A stretch of DNA of 64,000 nucleotides, taken from UMGS1322 sp900550765. GTDB taxonomy: Bacteria > Bacillota > Clostridia > Christensenellales > QALW01. The stretch's first letter is position 1; each line of letters starts with the position of its first letter. The stretch spans positions 1-64,000 of the forward strand of contig CAUDEY010000001.1 in assembly GCA_958448705.1 (NCBI GenBank). The letters are read 5' to 3'. Shown in pieces: positions 24,178 through 32,920 of this stretch. Under the pieces are notes generated by a model. It had not been told where the DNA came from. It did no database searches and saw only the letters and a list, made by a program, of their open reading frames with translations. Made by a program: the position numbers and the translations under genes.

Positions 24178-25542
24178 TTATCTTCGTTCCTCAAGGCTGA
24201 CATATTCCCGCACAGGTTTAACATTGATATAGGTAGGGCGAATGATCTTTCCCGAATTTTGTATCTCTTCAATACGGTGCGCACTCCATCCGGCAATCCG
24301 TGAAACAGCAAAGATCGGTGTAAATAACTCACAGGGCAGCTCCAGCATTTTGTAAATCAGCCCTGAATAGAAATCCACATTAGCGCTGACTCCCTTATAC
24401 ATTTTTCTCTTATCTGCAATAATTTCCGGTGCCAGCTTTGCAACAGTTTCATACAACGTATATTCTTTTTCAAACCCTTTCTCCAATGCAAGCTTTCTGG
24501 CACAGTTCATTAAAATATCTGCCCGGGGATCGGATTTTGAATACACCGCGTGGCCCATGCCGTAAATCAGCCCTGCTTTATCAAAAGCCTGCTTATCTAA
24601 AAGCCTAACCAAATAATCCTTGATTTCATCCTTATTCTCAGTATTGATGGAATTCTGCATATCCTCAAACATACGCACCACTTTAATATTAGCACCGCCA
24701 TGCCGCGGGCCTTTTAAGGATCCAAGTGCCGCCGCTACCGAAGAATAGGTATCCGTTCCGGAAGACGTGACCACATGCGTGGTAAACGTGGAATTGTTTC
24801 CACCGCCATGTTCGGCATGCAGTACCAATGCCAAATCCAGAATGCTGGCCTCCAAATGCGTATATTCCCCATTCTCCCGCAGGATATGCAAAAGATTTTC
24901 CGCAGTAGAAAGCTCCGGTTCCGGCAAATGAATAAATAAACTTTTCCCCTGGTGATAATGCTGAAAGGACTGATAACTGTAAACTGCCAGCAACGGAAAC
25001 ATAGCAATCAGCTGCATACTCTGACGCAGCACATTCGCCACAGAAATATCATCCGGATTTTCATCATAGGCATAAAGTGCCAGTACGCTACGGGAAAGCA
25101 CATTCATCATATCCCGGCCGGGAGCCTTTAAGATCATATCCCGCACAAAAGAGGTTGGCAAACTTCGATACTCGGAAAGCTCTTGGGTAAACCGATCAAG
25201 CTGCGCTCTGGTAGGAAGCTCTGAAAATAGCAGCAAATAAACGGTTTCCTCAAATCCGTAACGGCCATCCTTCATAAATCCGCTTACAATATCCCGAATA
25301 TTAATTCCCCGATAATACAGCTGTCCCTGGCAGGGAACGGCAGTGCCATCGGAAAGCTTTTCCTTAGCTTTTATGTAAGAGATTTCCGTCAATCCGGTAA
25401 CAACGCCGTTACCGTTCATATCGCGCAAGCCTCTGTTTACATTATGCTCAGCATACATTTCCGGCTGAATATGGTTATTCCGGCAGGATTGCTCTGCCAG
25501 CTCTCTGATATAAGGGGTAATCTCTGAATATGATGTCTTCAT
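24178..25542 (-). CDS. citrate synthase
   Basis: This 454-aa enzyme condenses acetyl-CoA (or propionyl-CoA in 2-methylcitrate synthases) with oxaloacetate. Signature blocks are LHAEHGGGNNSTF (H242), LKGPRHGGANIK (H281), YGMGHAVYSKSDPR (H331) and VSANVDFYSG (D390), which supply the catalytic His/Asp set. It is somewhat longer than the usual bacterial enzyme (about 370-430 aa) because of an N-terminal extension. The start at 25542 has GGAGAGGA upstream. It lies 74 bp after the sialate esterase gene and may be read from the same transcript. No other TCA-cycle gene is nearby, so citrate probably feeds glutamate synthesis. Confidence 0.93.
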   Translation of the reverse strand: MKTSYSEITPYIRELAEQSCRNNHIQPEMYAEHNVNRGLRDMNGNGVVTGLTEISYIKAKEKLSDGTAVPCQGQLYYRGINIRDIVSGFMKDGRYGFEETVYLLLFSELPTRAQLDRFTQELSEYRSLPTSFVRDMILKAPGRDMMNVLSRSVLALYAYDENPDDISVANVLRQSMQLIAMFPLLAVYSYQSFQHYHQGKSLFIHLPEPELSTAENLLHILRENGEYTHLEASILDLALVLHAEHGGGNNSTFTTHVVTSSGTDTYSSVAAALGSLKGPRHGGANIKVVRMFEDMQNSINTENKDEIKDYLVRLLDKQAFDKAGLIYGMGHAVYSKSDPRADILMNCARKLALEKGFEKEYTLYETVAKLAPEIIADKRKMYKGVSANVDFYSGLIYKMLELPCELFTPIFAVSRIAGWSAHRIEEIQNSGKIIRPTYINVKPVREYVSLEERR

Positions 25543-25616
25543 TCTGTCCTCTCCATTCTGTCTAAAATAAAATTTCTGCTTCTCTTTTGCCAACAAGACA
25601 CCCGCGGCAAAACAGA

Positions 25617-27035
25617 TCAATGCAGCAAGCCGTCATCCTCCTTAAAAATTTCAAAGGCAGCACACGGCATGCCCGTGGAAGAACCCAAATTCGCATGCTC
25701 AGCATCAGCCACATGCATATAGGCATACCGCAGCGTAACAGGCTCTTTTACACCTTTAAAAATCACAGTATCCTCACTTACGATCCTTCCGCGCACTTTT
25801 TTATATTTACCGTCCGCCCCTGCCGCCTCAAAACCGGTAAGCTTTTCTCCGGAAAGCAACGTCAGTCCGTCGCCTACATAATCAAAATGCACGGTCACAG
25901 CATCTTCATCAAAGCGCCAGCAGCATGGAACAGGGCTTGCGGCATATTCAATATTTCCAATTCCGTATTCATTGGCCAGCACGCAGAGCGCTGCTCGCTC
26001 ACCTACCGGTTTTTTATACGGCGGATGCGCCCAATCAGCATTTTCTTCTCTGCCGCCCACATCCATGGAAACGATCATATGGCAATTTTCCAAAAGTCCC
26101 AGCATCTTATACTGCGCATAGCGCACCTCTTCGATCTTCTTCCACTGCTCAATCCCCGGGCCACAGTGAGAGGATATCTGTACGTAATAAAACGGAAAAT
26201 CTGTTTCAAACCGGCGGCGCAATTCCTCCACGTACCATTTTAACTGGTAAGGATACGCCTGATACCTCCACTGCTCACTTTCTCCTTGATAAAACAGCAT
26301 TCCCTTGATCGTCATTTTCTGCAAAGGCGCCATCAACGCATTATAAATACCGGCCAACGGAATATTCTCTTTTTCCGGTTTCGTATAGCCCATCGGTGCC
26401 ACCAGCTCAGGCATAATCAGCTCCATCATGGGTGAACCGCCGGAGGCAGCGGAAACAATGCCCAGCGGAACGCTTGCCTGCATTGTTCGGGAAAGCTTTT
26501 TAGCAAAGAAAAATCCCATAGCCGACATATCTAAAATATCTTCCTTGCCGGCAATTATCCGCCAGGAGCTCTTTTGGGGCTCCGGCAAATCAAACTGCGG
26601 CACAAGCATACATTCAGGATGATCGGTCGCATGGCAGCGCTGTTGCTTGATGACGCGGATATTATCCTTAGAAAAAATATCCTGCATTTCCTCATCATAA
26701 ATTCCTTTTCCGTTGCTGTTGGCCGACTGCATCGTCAGCTCCGCATTGCTTTGACCGTTAATGACCCAAACATCCCCAATCAAAACATCTTCTGCGGTGA
26801 TTTGATCCGTTCCGTCTGAAAGCTGAAGCCTCTGCGGCACAGTATTTGCAGGCATCGGCGGCAAATACAATTCCCAGGTAAGGGTCTCATCCACCTGTCC
26901 CCAGGCCTCATACGGGCCGAGTACCGCATAGATTACATCGCCTTCGGCCGCGCCTTTTCCCCAAAGACGCACCGGAACATCACGCTGCAAAACCATATGA
27001 TCGCCCAGCGCGTTGGCAAGCCTGAATTTTTCCAT
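25617..27035 (-). CDS. sialate O-acetylesterase-like SGNH hydrolase
   Basis: This 472-aa protein has the GQSN nucleophile motif (VWVINGQSNAEL, near residue 93), then IVSAASGGSPMMELI, MLFYQGESE and a C-terminal region with DWAHPPYK that would carry the catalytic His. It belongs to the sialate O-acetylesterase (DUF303) family, which removes O-acetyl groups from sialic acids or other acetylated glycans. There is no signal peptide, so it is cytosolic. It starts 1 bp after the YfcE-like gene and belongs to a leftward operon that begins with an MFS transporter. Confidence 0.9.
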   Translation of the reverse strand: MEKFRLANALGDHMVLQRDVPVRLWGKGAAEGDVIYAVLGPYEAWGQVDETLTWELYLPPMPANTVPQRLQLSDGTDQITAEDVLIGDVWVINGQSNAELTMQSANSNGKGIYDEEMQDIFSKDNIRVIKQQRCHATDHPECMLVPQFDLPEPQKSSWRIIAGKEDILDMSAMGFFFAKKLSRTMQASVPLGIVSAASGGSPMMELIMPELVAPMGYTKPEKENIPLAGIYNALMAPLQKMTIKGMLFYQGESEQWRYQAYPYQLKWYVEELRRRFETDFPFYYVQISSHCGPGIEQWKKIEEVRYAQYKMLGLLENCHMIVSMDVGGREENADWAHPPYKKPVGERAALCVLANEYGIGNIEYAASPVPCCWRFDEDAVTVHFDYVGDGLTLLSGEKLTGFEAAGADGKYKKVRGRIVSEDTVIFKGVKEPVTLRYAYMHVADAEHANLGSSTGMPCAAFEIFKEDDGLLH

Positions 27036-27036
27036 T

Positions 27037-27513
27037 TTAATTCTCTCCTTTATAGGTAATAAGTTCGGGATACACCCGTTCCTTTTCTAAGGTCAAAATA
27101 CAATATGTCCCCTGATAGCCTCCCCGCGGTCTTACAGGCGAACCGGGATTGATGAACCATCTTCCGGAATAAAAAGAAATCTCCGGAATATGCGTATGGC
27201 CATAGAGTACAATATCCGCCCCCGCCGCTTCGGCCGCACGTGCAAGAAGAGCACGCCCGCTGTCAACACCGTATAAATGTCCATGTGTACAAAAAAGCAC
27301 ATGTCCATTAATTTCAATAATCTGCACATCTTTTCCGTCATAATCGCAGTTGCCGCGCACCGAAACCATCGGACAAGCAAGTACAGCTGCCAGATCCTGT
27401 ACCTCCCGGAAACCGTCTCCCAGATGGATCACCATGTCCGCTTTTTCAAAAAGCCGGTAAAGAGGGATCAACAAATTGGAATGATGCGTGTCACTTACAA
27501 TATAGATCTTCAT
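27037..27513 (-). CDS. YfcE/MJ0936-type metallophosphoesterase
   Basis: This 158-aa enzyme has all five metallophosphoesterase motifs: SDTHHSN, HLGDG, VRGNCDYDG, CTHGHLYG and YGHTHIPE. Family members hydrolyse phosphodiesters with Mn2+ or similar metals; the physiological substrate is usually unknown. It overlaps the rdgB stop by 4 bp, a pairing common in Firmicutes (rdgB-yfcE). The C-terminal INPGSPVRPRGG is typical. Confidence 0.93.
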   Translation of the reverse strand: MKIYIVSDTHHSNLLIPLYRLFEKADMVIHLGDGFREVQDLAAVLACPMVSVRGNCDYDGKDVQIIEINGHVLFCTHGHLYGVDSGRALLARAAEAAGADIVLYGHTHIPEISFYSGRWFINPGSPVRPRGGYQGTYCILTLEKERVYPELITYKGEN

Positions 27514-28091
27514 AGCTTGTCCGCCAGCGCACGAAGTGCTTTGCCGCGGTGACTTAAACGATTTTTCTGTTCCGGGCTCATCTCTGCACTGGTACAGTTG
27601 TATTCGGGCACATAAAAAACAGAATCATATCCAAACCCGTTTTCTCCTTTTTCTTCATACCCTATTTCGCCATAAAAACGGCCCTCGGCGGCAATAGTTT
27701 TTCCATCAGGCCAATAAAGAACGGCCGCGCAGGCAAAGTACGCGCTCCGGTCTGTCATGCCTTCCATATTTTTCAGCAGCAGACGGCGATTCGCTGCATC
27801 TGAAGCATTCTGCCCATCCTTAGCAGCATACCGTGCGGAAAAAACCCCCGGGGCACCGCCTAAAGCGTCTACACAAATGCCGCTGTCATCCGCAAGTGCC
27901 GGCAAGCCGGAGATTTCCGCTATTTCACGGGCCTTTTTCAGTGCATTTTTATAAAAAGTATCGCCGTCCTCTATCGTATCGTGCTGAATCCCCGCGTCCT
28001 GCAAAGTGATGATTTCTTGAAAATAAGGCTGCAGAATTTGCTTGATTTCACGCACTTTATGCGCATTATTGGTAGCAAGAATCAGTTTCAA
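27510..28091 (-). CDS. rdgB: XTP/dITP pyrophosphatase (Ham1/RdgB)
   Basis: This 193-aa house-cleaning enzyme hydrolyses dITP and XTP to monophosphates so they are not built into DNA. Family signatures are ILATNNAHKVREI at the N-terminus, EDGDTFYKNALKKA, LADDSGICVDALGGAPGV and the C-terminal LSHRGKALRAL. It starts 3 bp after the MFS gene and is coupled to the YfcE-like gene. It shares the theme of deaminated-purine defence with the DNA-deoxyinosine glycosylase at 4.0 kb. Confidence 0.95.
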   Translation of the reverse strand: MKLILATNNAHKVREIKQILQPYFQEIITLQDAGIQHDTIEDGDTFYKNALKKAREIAEISGLPALADDSGICVDALGGAPGVFSARYAAKDGQNASDAANRRLLLKNMEGMTDRSAYFACAAVLYWPDGKTIAAEGRFYGEIGYEEKGENGFGYDSVFYVPEYNCTSAEMSPEQKNRLSHRGKALRALADKL

Positions 28092-28094
28092 TAT

Positions 28095-29423
28095 TTACAC
28101 CTCAAACTTCCTTTTTATCACTACGCTTACTGCTTTCTGTAAAAAAATCAATGCGGCAGCAATCAGATAGATCATACGGATCTGCCAAAAATCCGCAAGC
28201 ATCTGGGCAGACATATTCTGTTCAAACAAATGCAGAAGCCATCGCCCGATGATAGGACCGATCAAATAGGAAAATGCGGTTACCGCACCGTAAACACCTA
28301 AAAACAGCCCCTGATTTTCTTCCGGACAAAATTCAAATTTTCTGGTAAACAACGCAATCCCGCTGCTGGAATTGGATGCCGCCTGAAAAAGATACGGAAT
28401 AAAAATAGCTGCCGGCAGCCACTGTGGCGGTATAATGACCCAACAAAGCATTTCTAACCCGAACAGCACCTGGGTAATAAAATACACCCTGCCGGAACCG
28501 ATTCTATCACAAAGGCGTCCCCAGAACCGGTACATCAAAAGCATACAGACCTTCATCATTAAGCCCGCACATTCAATAATCAAAGTGGACGCGCCGATAT
28601 ATTCATTGCTTTTTAAATAGGTAACGGTAAAAGTTCCGCAAATATAAAGGAACAGATAAAAAACAAAATTATCAAGCAGAAACCCCAAAAAACCAGGCTG
28701 CGCCTTTATTAAAAGGAATGTATCGCGAATGGACTTTTTCTGCCGAGGAGCAATATGATATTCCGGCTCCTTAATAGATCCCAGCAACAGCATTTCCACA
28801 ATAATCAATACGGCACAGATAGAAGAAAGCACCATAAATGCAGAAACCGATTCTTCTGCGCTGTCCAGATAATACGCACCTATAATCGGCACAATAGGAA
28901 CAAAAATACCGTTGATAGTAGAGCGTACAGCCATGACACGCCCGCGCACATTCTGGGGAATCACTGCCGCCAACAAACTGTTATAGCCAATATCGGCAAT
29001 ATTGGTAATAATCGTAGCCAAAAGAATCAACGCAATCATCAGCCAGATGCAAAATTGATTACCTGTCTGCGCACCGATCAACGTAGGTATAAACACAATA
29101 GAAGAAAGCATCAAACGCGCAATCAGCAGCATAGAAATGATGATTCCCTTGCGCTTTCTGCGCCGGTCAAACACCATCCCACCAAAAATGCACGCCAGGG
29201 AAGCTACCAGCACCAATGAAGAAAGCAGCGAGGTCTGGTCGATGTCAGCCCCCATTTTCAATAAAAAGCTTGTTTGAAAGGTTCCCTGCACCAGAGCAAG
29301 ACCTGCCGCACCGGCTACAGCCTCTATGGAAAGACGATCCTGTGTCTTTCTATTGGGATGATATATCAGTTCATAATCATTACCGTAAATGACTTTGTGG
29401 ACCAATTTCGTAAAAAAGTTCAT
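28095..29423 (-). CDS. MFS transporter
   Basis: This 442-aa membrane protein has about 12 hydrophobic helices and the MFS loop pattern GGMVFDRRRKRKG between helices 2 and 3, then NVRGRVMAVRSTINGI after helix 4/5. A 45-residue hydrophilic N-terminal tail (KLVHKVIYGNDYELIYHPN) is unusual and recurs in a subset of clostridial MFS proteins. The substrate is unknown. It is first in the leftward operon MFS-rdgB-yfcE-esterase (and perhaps citrate synthase), read from a promoter at 29457-29485. Confidence 0.9.
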   Translation of the reverse strand: MNFFTKLVHKVIYGNDYELIYHPNRKTQDRLSIEAVAGAAGLALVQGTFQTSFLLKMGADIDQTSLLSSLVLVASLACIFGGMVFDRRRKRKGIIISMLLIARLMLSSIVFIPTLIGAQTGNQFCIWLMIALILLATIITNIADIGYNSLLAAVIPQNVRGRVMAVRSTINGIFVPIVPIIGAYYLDSAEESVSAFMVLSSICAVLIIVEMLLLGSIKEPEYHIAPRQKKSIRDTFLLIKAQPGFLGFLLDNFVFYLFLYICGTFTVTYLKSNEYIGASTLIIECAGLMMKVCMLLMYRFWGRLCDRIGSGRVYFITQVLFGLEMLCWVIIPPQWLPAAIFIPYLFQAASNSSSGIALFTRKFEFCPEENQGLFLGVYGAVTAFSYLIGPIIGRWLLHLFEQNMSAQMLADFWQIRMIYLIAAALIFLQKAVSVVIKRKFEV

Positions 29424-29456
29424 ACGATTGAACCCCTTTTTCTTCTCATAACGTAC

Positions 29457-29485
29457 ATTATATGCTATAATGCAATTAAATTCAA
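29457..29485 (-). promoter_or_regulatory. sigma-A promoter for the MFS-rdgB operon
   Basis: On the minus strand TTGAAT (29485-29480) and TATAAT (29462-29457) are 17 bp apart. It overlaps the opposing comF promoter. Confidence 0.8.
29463..29471 (+). promoter_or_regulatory. extended -10 promoter for comF
   Basis: TGCTATAAT forms an extended -10 element; no good -35 lies at 17 bp. It overlaps the spacer of the leftward MFS promoter, so the two promoters should compete for polymerase. Confidence 0.6.
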
Positions 29486-29515
29486 TCGTTTTTCAAAAAA
29501 AAGGATTACAAATTG

Positions 29516-30223
29516 ATGAATAATTTTATAAATCTTATAGAAAAATTGTTCTTTCCCTGGGACGTGTGCTGCAACGGCTGTAAAAGCGAAAACGTATATC
29601 AACTAGGTCTATGCAAAAGCTGTTTTCAAGCTTTAAGGGCGCCGCAGGGAAATCGCTGTGAAATTTGCTTGGACAAAATTGATACTACCGGCTTGTGCAA
29701 AGCCTGTCTCCAAAAGCAGCCGGATTATCTTCGCCTATACTGTGCTTTTACCTTTGAGGATTTAGGACGCCGGCTGATCCACCAATTCAAATTTAAAAAC
29801 AAACGCTATCTGAAACATCTTTTTGCCGCGCTGTGTGCTGACGCCGTTCCCGGAGAAGTTTGGGAAAAATGTTCCCTGTTAATTCCCGTGCCTCTTTCAA
29901 AAAAGCGTCGCCGCCAGAGGGGCTATAATCAAGCGGAACTGCTGGCCCGCGAACTTTCCGTGCGCTTTCAGATTCCTGTAAATTCCTCAGTTTTATATAA
30001 GCACGAAGGAGAAAAACAAATGGCTCTTTTAAATAAAGAAGAACGCCGCAAAAATATCAAAGGCCTGTATGATATAAAGGGCATGGTAAACAACCAAACT
30101 ATCCTGCTGATCGATGACATTGTAACCACCGGCGAAACGCTGCGCGCCTGCGCTGCCCAGCTGAAAAAGGCCGGCGCGGAAGATATTTATTGCCTAGCGA
30201 TTGCAAGAACAGATATTGTATAA
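29516..30223 (+). CDS. comF: ComF family protein (phosphoribosyltransferase-like)
   Basis: This 235-aa protein has an N-terminal double zinc-finger region (CCNGCKSEN, CKSC, CEICLDK and CKAC) and a C-terminal PRTase domain with the PRPP motif ILLIDDIVTTGET near residue 195 and RRRQRGYNQAELLARE. ComF homologues are linked to DNA uptake in competence. The ATG at 29516 is used here; the TTG at 29513, one codon earlier, is closer to AAGGA and is an equal alternative. No other competence gene is nearby. Confidence 0.92.
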   Translation: MNNFINLIEKLFFPWDVCCNGCKSENVYQLGLCKSCFQALRAPQGNRCEICLDKIDTTGLCKACLQKQPDYLRLYCAFTFEDLGRRLIHQFKFKNKRYLKHLFAALCADAVPGEVWEKCSLLIPVPLSKKRRRQRGYNQAELLARELSVRFQIPVNSSVLYKHEGEKQMALLNKEERRKNIKGLYDIKGMVNNQTILLIDDIVTTGETLRACAAQLKKAGAEDIYCLAIARTDIV

Positions 30224-30279
30224 AATGATCATATTTACATACAAACATATTATTGATATTTTCTGTATGGTTAAAAATA

Positions 30280-30330
30280 AAATTCTGTCTGACAGCTGTT
30301 TTACAGGCCGCAGGCAGAATTTCCTTTTTT
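30280..30330. terminator. terminator between comF and the acetyltransferase
   Basis: AAATTCTGTCTG (30280-30291) pairs with CAGGCAGAATTT (30311-30322) over 12 bp with one G-T pair, followed by CCTTTTTT. The left side is A/T-rich and may also stop the leftward transcript. Confidence 0.8.
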
Positions 30331-30344
30331 AAGAAAAAACACAT

Positions 30345-30956
30345 CTAAAACGCACAATTCCCCGCTATCGTTCTTCCTTTAAAATAAACCTGACGGTCGC
30401 GTTCATCGATCGGACGCAGCACCCGGCATGGATTCCCCACCGCTACCACATTTGCCGGAATATCCTTCGTCACGATACTGCCCGCGCCGATCACCGTATT
30501 GTCTCCCACCGTAATTCCCGGCAGCAAAACTGCTCCGGCGCCGATCCATACATTGCGCCCAATATACACAGGAAAATTATACTGTGCCTGTCTCTCCCGC
30601 AATTCAGGCAGCACGGGATGCCCCGCTGTTGCTACGGTTACATTCGGACCAAACATCGTATAATCCCCCACATAAATATAGGTATCATCCACTAAAGTCA
30701 AATTAAAGTTTGCATAAACATATTTGCCAAAATGTACATGTCTGCCGCCCCAATTGGCATGAAACGGCGGCTCAATGTAACAGCCCTCACCCAAAGATGC
30801 AAACATTTCCTTAAGCATCGCTGTACGCTCTTTCATTTTGCTCGGCGGCAGCGCATTAAAAGCATAAAGCTTTTCCAGGCATTTCTGCTGTTCCTGAAGC
30901 AGTTCTTCACTGTTGCAGATATAAATTTTTTCCGTATGCAAAATAGAAGTATCCAT
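30345..30956 (-). CDS. maltose/galactoside O-acetyltransferase-like protein
   Basis: This 203-aa acetyl-CoA-dependent acetyltransferase has a left-handed beta-helix (hexapeptide repeats from about residue 70 onward, e.g. IGRNVWIGAGAVLLPGITVG) and the catalytic-type ATAGHPVLPELR. The N-terminal PSKMKERTAMLKEMFASLG helix is typical of the LacA/Maa/NodL group, which acetylates sugars or similar acceptors in the cytosol. The start at 30956 follows GGGAGGG. It lies 60 bp after the ParB-like gene. The acceptor is unknown. Confidence 0.92.
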   Translation of the reverse strand: MDTSILHTEKIYICNSEELLQEQQKCLEKLYAFNALPPSKMKERTAMLKEMFASLGEGCYIEPPFHANWGGRHVHFGKYVYANFNLTLVDDTYIYVGDYTMFGPNVTVATAGHPVLPELRERQAQYNFPVYIGRNVWIGAGAVLLPGITVGDNTVIGAGSIVTKDIPANVVAVGNPCRVLRPIDERDRQVYFKGRTIAGNCAF

Positions 30957-31016
30957 ATCTACCCTCCCATAAATCTGCAGGCAAAAGACACGCAGCAACT
31001 CTATCACAGCGATCCT

Positions 31017-31703
31017 TTAGATAGCTTGTCCCTTTACCTCTGTTTCCTTTTTTATAATAACAATCCGTTCCTCATCTTCCCGGATCAGCTCCTGATATCC
31101 GCCCTGACGCATCAGCTTTAAAATTTTTTCGATCTCATTGATAAAAATCCGTCTATCGCTCAAAACAGAAAGCCGCACCTTTTCCTTAGCCATATCCGGC
31201 AGTTCTCTAACCAGTTCATAGAGCCGAAGCAAATATCCACTGTCACCCGCGGCAATATCAACATAATGCGGATCGATCTCTCCAGCCTTCATCTGCGCCT
31301 CTTTATCGAGCAAAAGATAATTTTTTATCCGTTCTGTCTGCTGCCGGCTTAAACATAACTCTTCCTCCGGGCTGCCTTCGCTGATTCCTAGTACTGCATC
31401 CGCAAGGGCCGCTGTATCCATCGGCCGGCGATGAATATTTTCGCAAGCTGCCACACAATTCCTTTCCTCTTCCTTTATACTCAAAAGCACTGCATGAATA
31501 TACTTGTACCCTAATTCCTGACAGGCCTGAATCCGCCGCCGGCCAAACACCAGGCTATAACCTGTCTCCTTTTGGGTGATCCCCACCGGTTGCAGCAAGC
31601 CGTATTTTTGAATACTTTCCCTTAATTGCGCCACATCACCGCCGCCTGGTTTGAAATCAATACTGCTAATCGGTACCTTAATAGAAACAATCCCTGCTCT
31701 CAA
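31017..31703 (-). CDS. ParB/Spo0J-like N-terminal domain protein
   Basis: This 228-aa protein carries a ParB N-terminal domain: VPISSIDFKPGGGDVAQLRESI, then GLLQPVGIT, VFGRRRIQACQELG (in place of GERRxRA) and NIHRRPMDTAALADAV. A helix-turn-helix-like middle (LSRQQTERIKNYLLL) follows, and the C-terminus is lysine-rich. ParB proteins bind DNA and CTP; chromosomal copies sit with parA near the origin, which is not so here. The best start is the TTG at 31703, because GAGGTGA lies 5 bp upstream; an earlier in-frame TTG (31721) overlaps a possible -10 element. It may be a Noc-like or plasmid-derived paralogue. Confidence 0.85.
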   Translation of the reverse strand: MRAGIVSIKVPISSIDFKPGGGDVAQLRESIQKYGLLQPVGITQKETGYSLVFGRRRIQACQELGYKYIHAVLLSIKEEERNCVAACENIHRRPMDTAALADAVLGISEGSPEEELCLSRQQTERIKNYLLLDKEAQMKAGEIDPHYVDIAAGDSGYLLRLYELVRELPDMAKEKVRLSVLSDRRIFINEIEKILKLMRQGGYQELIREDEERIVIIKKETEVKGQAI

Positions 31704-31849
31704 AAAAATCACCTCATCCAAAGCATAACAAAAGAAGCAGGGGAAGTAAACCGAAACCGCATGGCATTTTTTTACATATTTTACCGTTTATACCGTTTTA
31801 TTGGTGGAATTTCGGCGGAATTTTAGACAGGGTGTCATGATATCTGTTT

Positions 31850-32920
31850 TTATGAAAAACACTTTTTCACTGCCCCGACAGCATCTGACAGAATTTCTTC
31901 TTCCGTCAGTACAGTAAATGCCGAGGCCCGCAGCAATCGGTTCATAACCGAAAGCCCTGCGCCATGCGGATCTACAGCCTGTACAAAAATCACATTATAT
32001 CCTCGTTCATCCATACCGCGCAAAAAAGCAAATAAATTTTTTGCAGCTAACGTACTATCCTGTTTTTCAAAAAGAGCAAACGCACACCGCTCCTTGAAGG
32101 CTGCAAGCTTTTCCTTCTCCCACAAAAGTACAGGTTTTTTCCCTAAATCGGCAGCGGCATCATAAAGCGCACAGGCACAGCGGCAGGAAGCCTCTACAAT
32201 GACTACACGTGCCTTAGGCGAATAATGCTTATATTTCATTCCGGGGCTGGCAGCACGATCCACCGCATCCGCTTTTAACACCGACGGATGAATTTCTACC
32301 TCGCCCAATACAGCGCAGAGCTGTTCGTAAGAAACAAGTCCCGGCCGCAGTAAAAGCGGCTTGTCTCCGCAAACCGATATTACCGTGGATTCCACTCCGC
32401 CGCTGCAGGGACCGCCATCCAGAATCATCGGTATCTTTCCCGAAAGATCCTCCAGCACATGCGCCGCCCGGGTAGGCGAAGGCTTGCCGGAAGAATTGGC
32501 ACTCGGCGCGGCCACCGGACAGCCACAGGCTTCTAAAAAAGCCCTTGCCCCCTTATGCTGCGGGATTCGAATTCCCACAGTATCACCGCCGGCCGTTACG
32601 CAGGCAGGAATATGCTCTTTTTTTTTCATCACAATCGTAATCGGCCCAGGCATAAAAGCATCGATCAGTTTTTGAGCCTGCACAGGCACTTCGGCCGCAA
32701 GGCAGGCAATCTGCTGCTTTTTCGCCACATGAACAATCAGCGGATTATCTGACGGCCGTCCCTTAGCCGCATAAATTTTTTGAACAGCCGCTTCATTCAA
32801 AGCATCCGCTCCCAGACCATATACGGTTTCCGTAGGAAACGCAACCACCTCGCCCGCGCAGATCAGCGCTGCAGCTCTGCGGCAGGAATCCGCTGTCAGT
32901 GCAACGATCTCCGTATTCAT
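31850..32920 (-). CDS. L-threonylcarbamoyladenylate synthase (Sua5 type)
   Basis: This 356-aa enzyme makes threonylcarbamoyl-AMP for the t6A37 modification of ANN-decoding tRNAs. The YrdC domain fills the first ~200 residues (VVAFPTETVYGLGADALN, KGRPSDNPLIVH, PGPITIVM, VAAPSANSSGKPSPT and STVI near 175), and a Sua5 C-terminal domain follows (PGMKYKHYSPKARVV). The start overlaps the RNase G stop by 4 bp. Together with ileS and alaS this adds to the translation-related content of the window. Confidence 0.95.
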   Translation of the reverse strand: MNTEIVALTADSCRRAAALICAGEVVAFPTETVYGLGADALNEAAVQKIYAAKGRPSDNPLIVHVAKKQQIACLAAEVPVQAQKLIDAFMPGPITIVMKKKEHIPACVTAGGDTVGIRIPQHKGARAFLEACGCPVAAPSANSSGKPSPTRAAHVLEDLSGKIPMILDGGPCSGGVESTVISVCGDKPLLLRPGLVSYEQLCAVLGEVEIHPSVLKADAVDRAASPGMKYKHYSPKARVVIVEASCRCACALYDAAADLGKKPVLLWEKEKLAAFKERCAFALFEKQDSTLAAKNLFAFLRGMDERGYNVIFVQAVDPHGAGLSVMNRLLRASAFTVLTEEEILSDAVGAVKKCFS

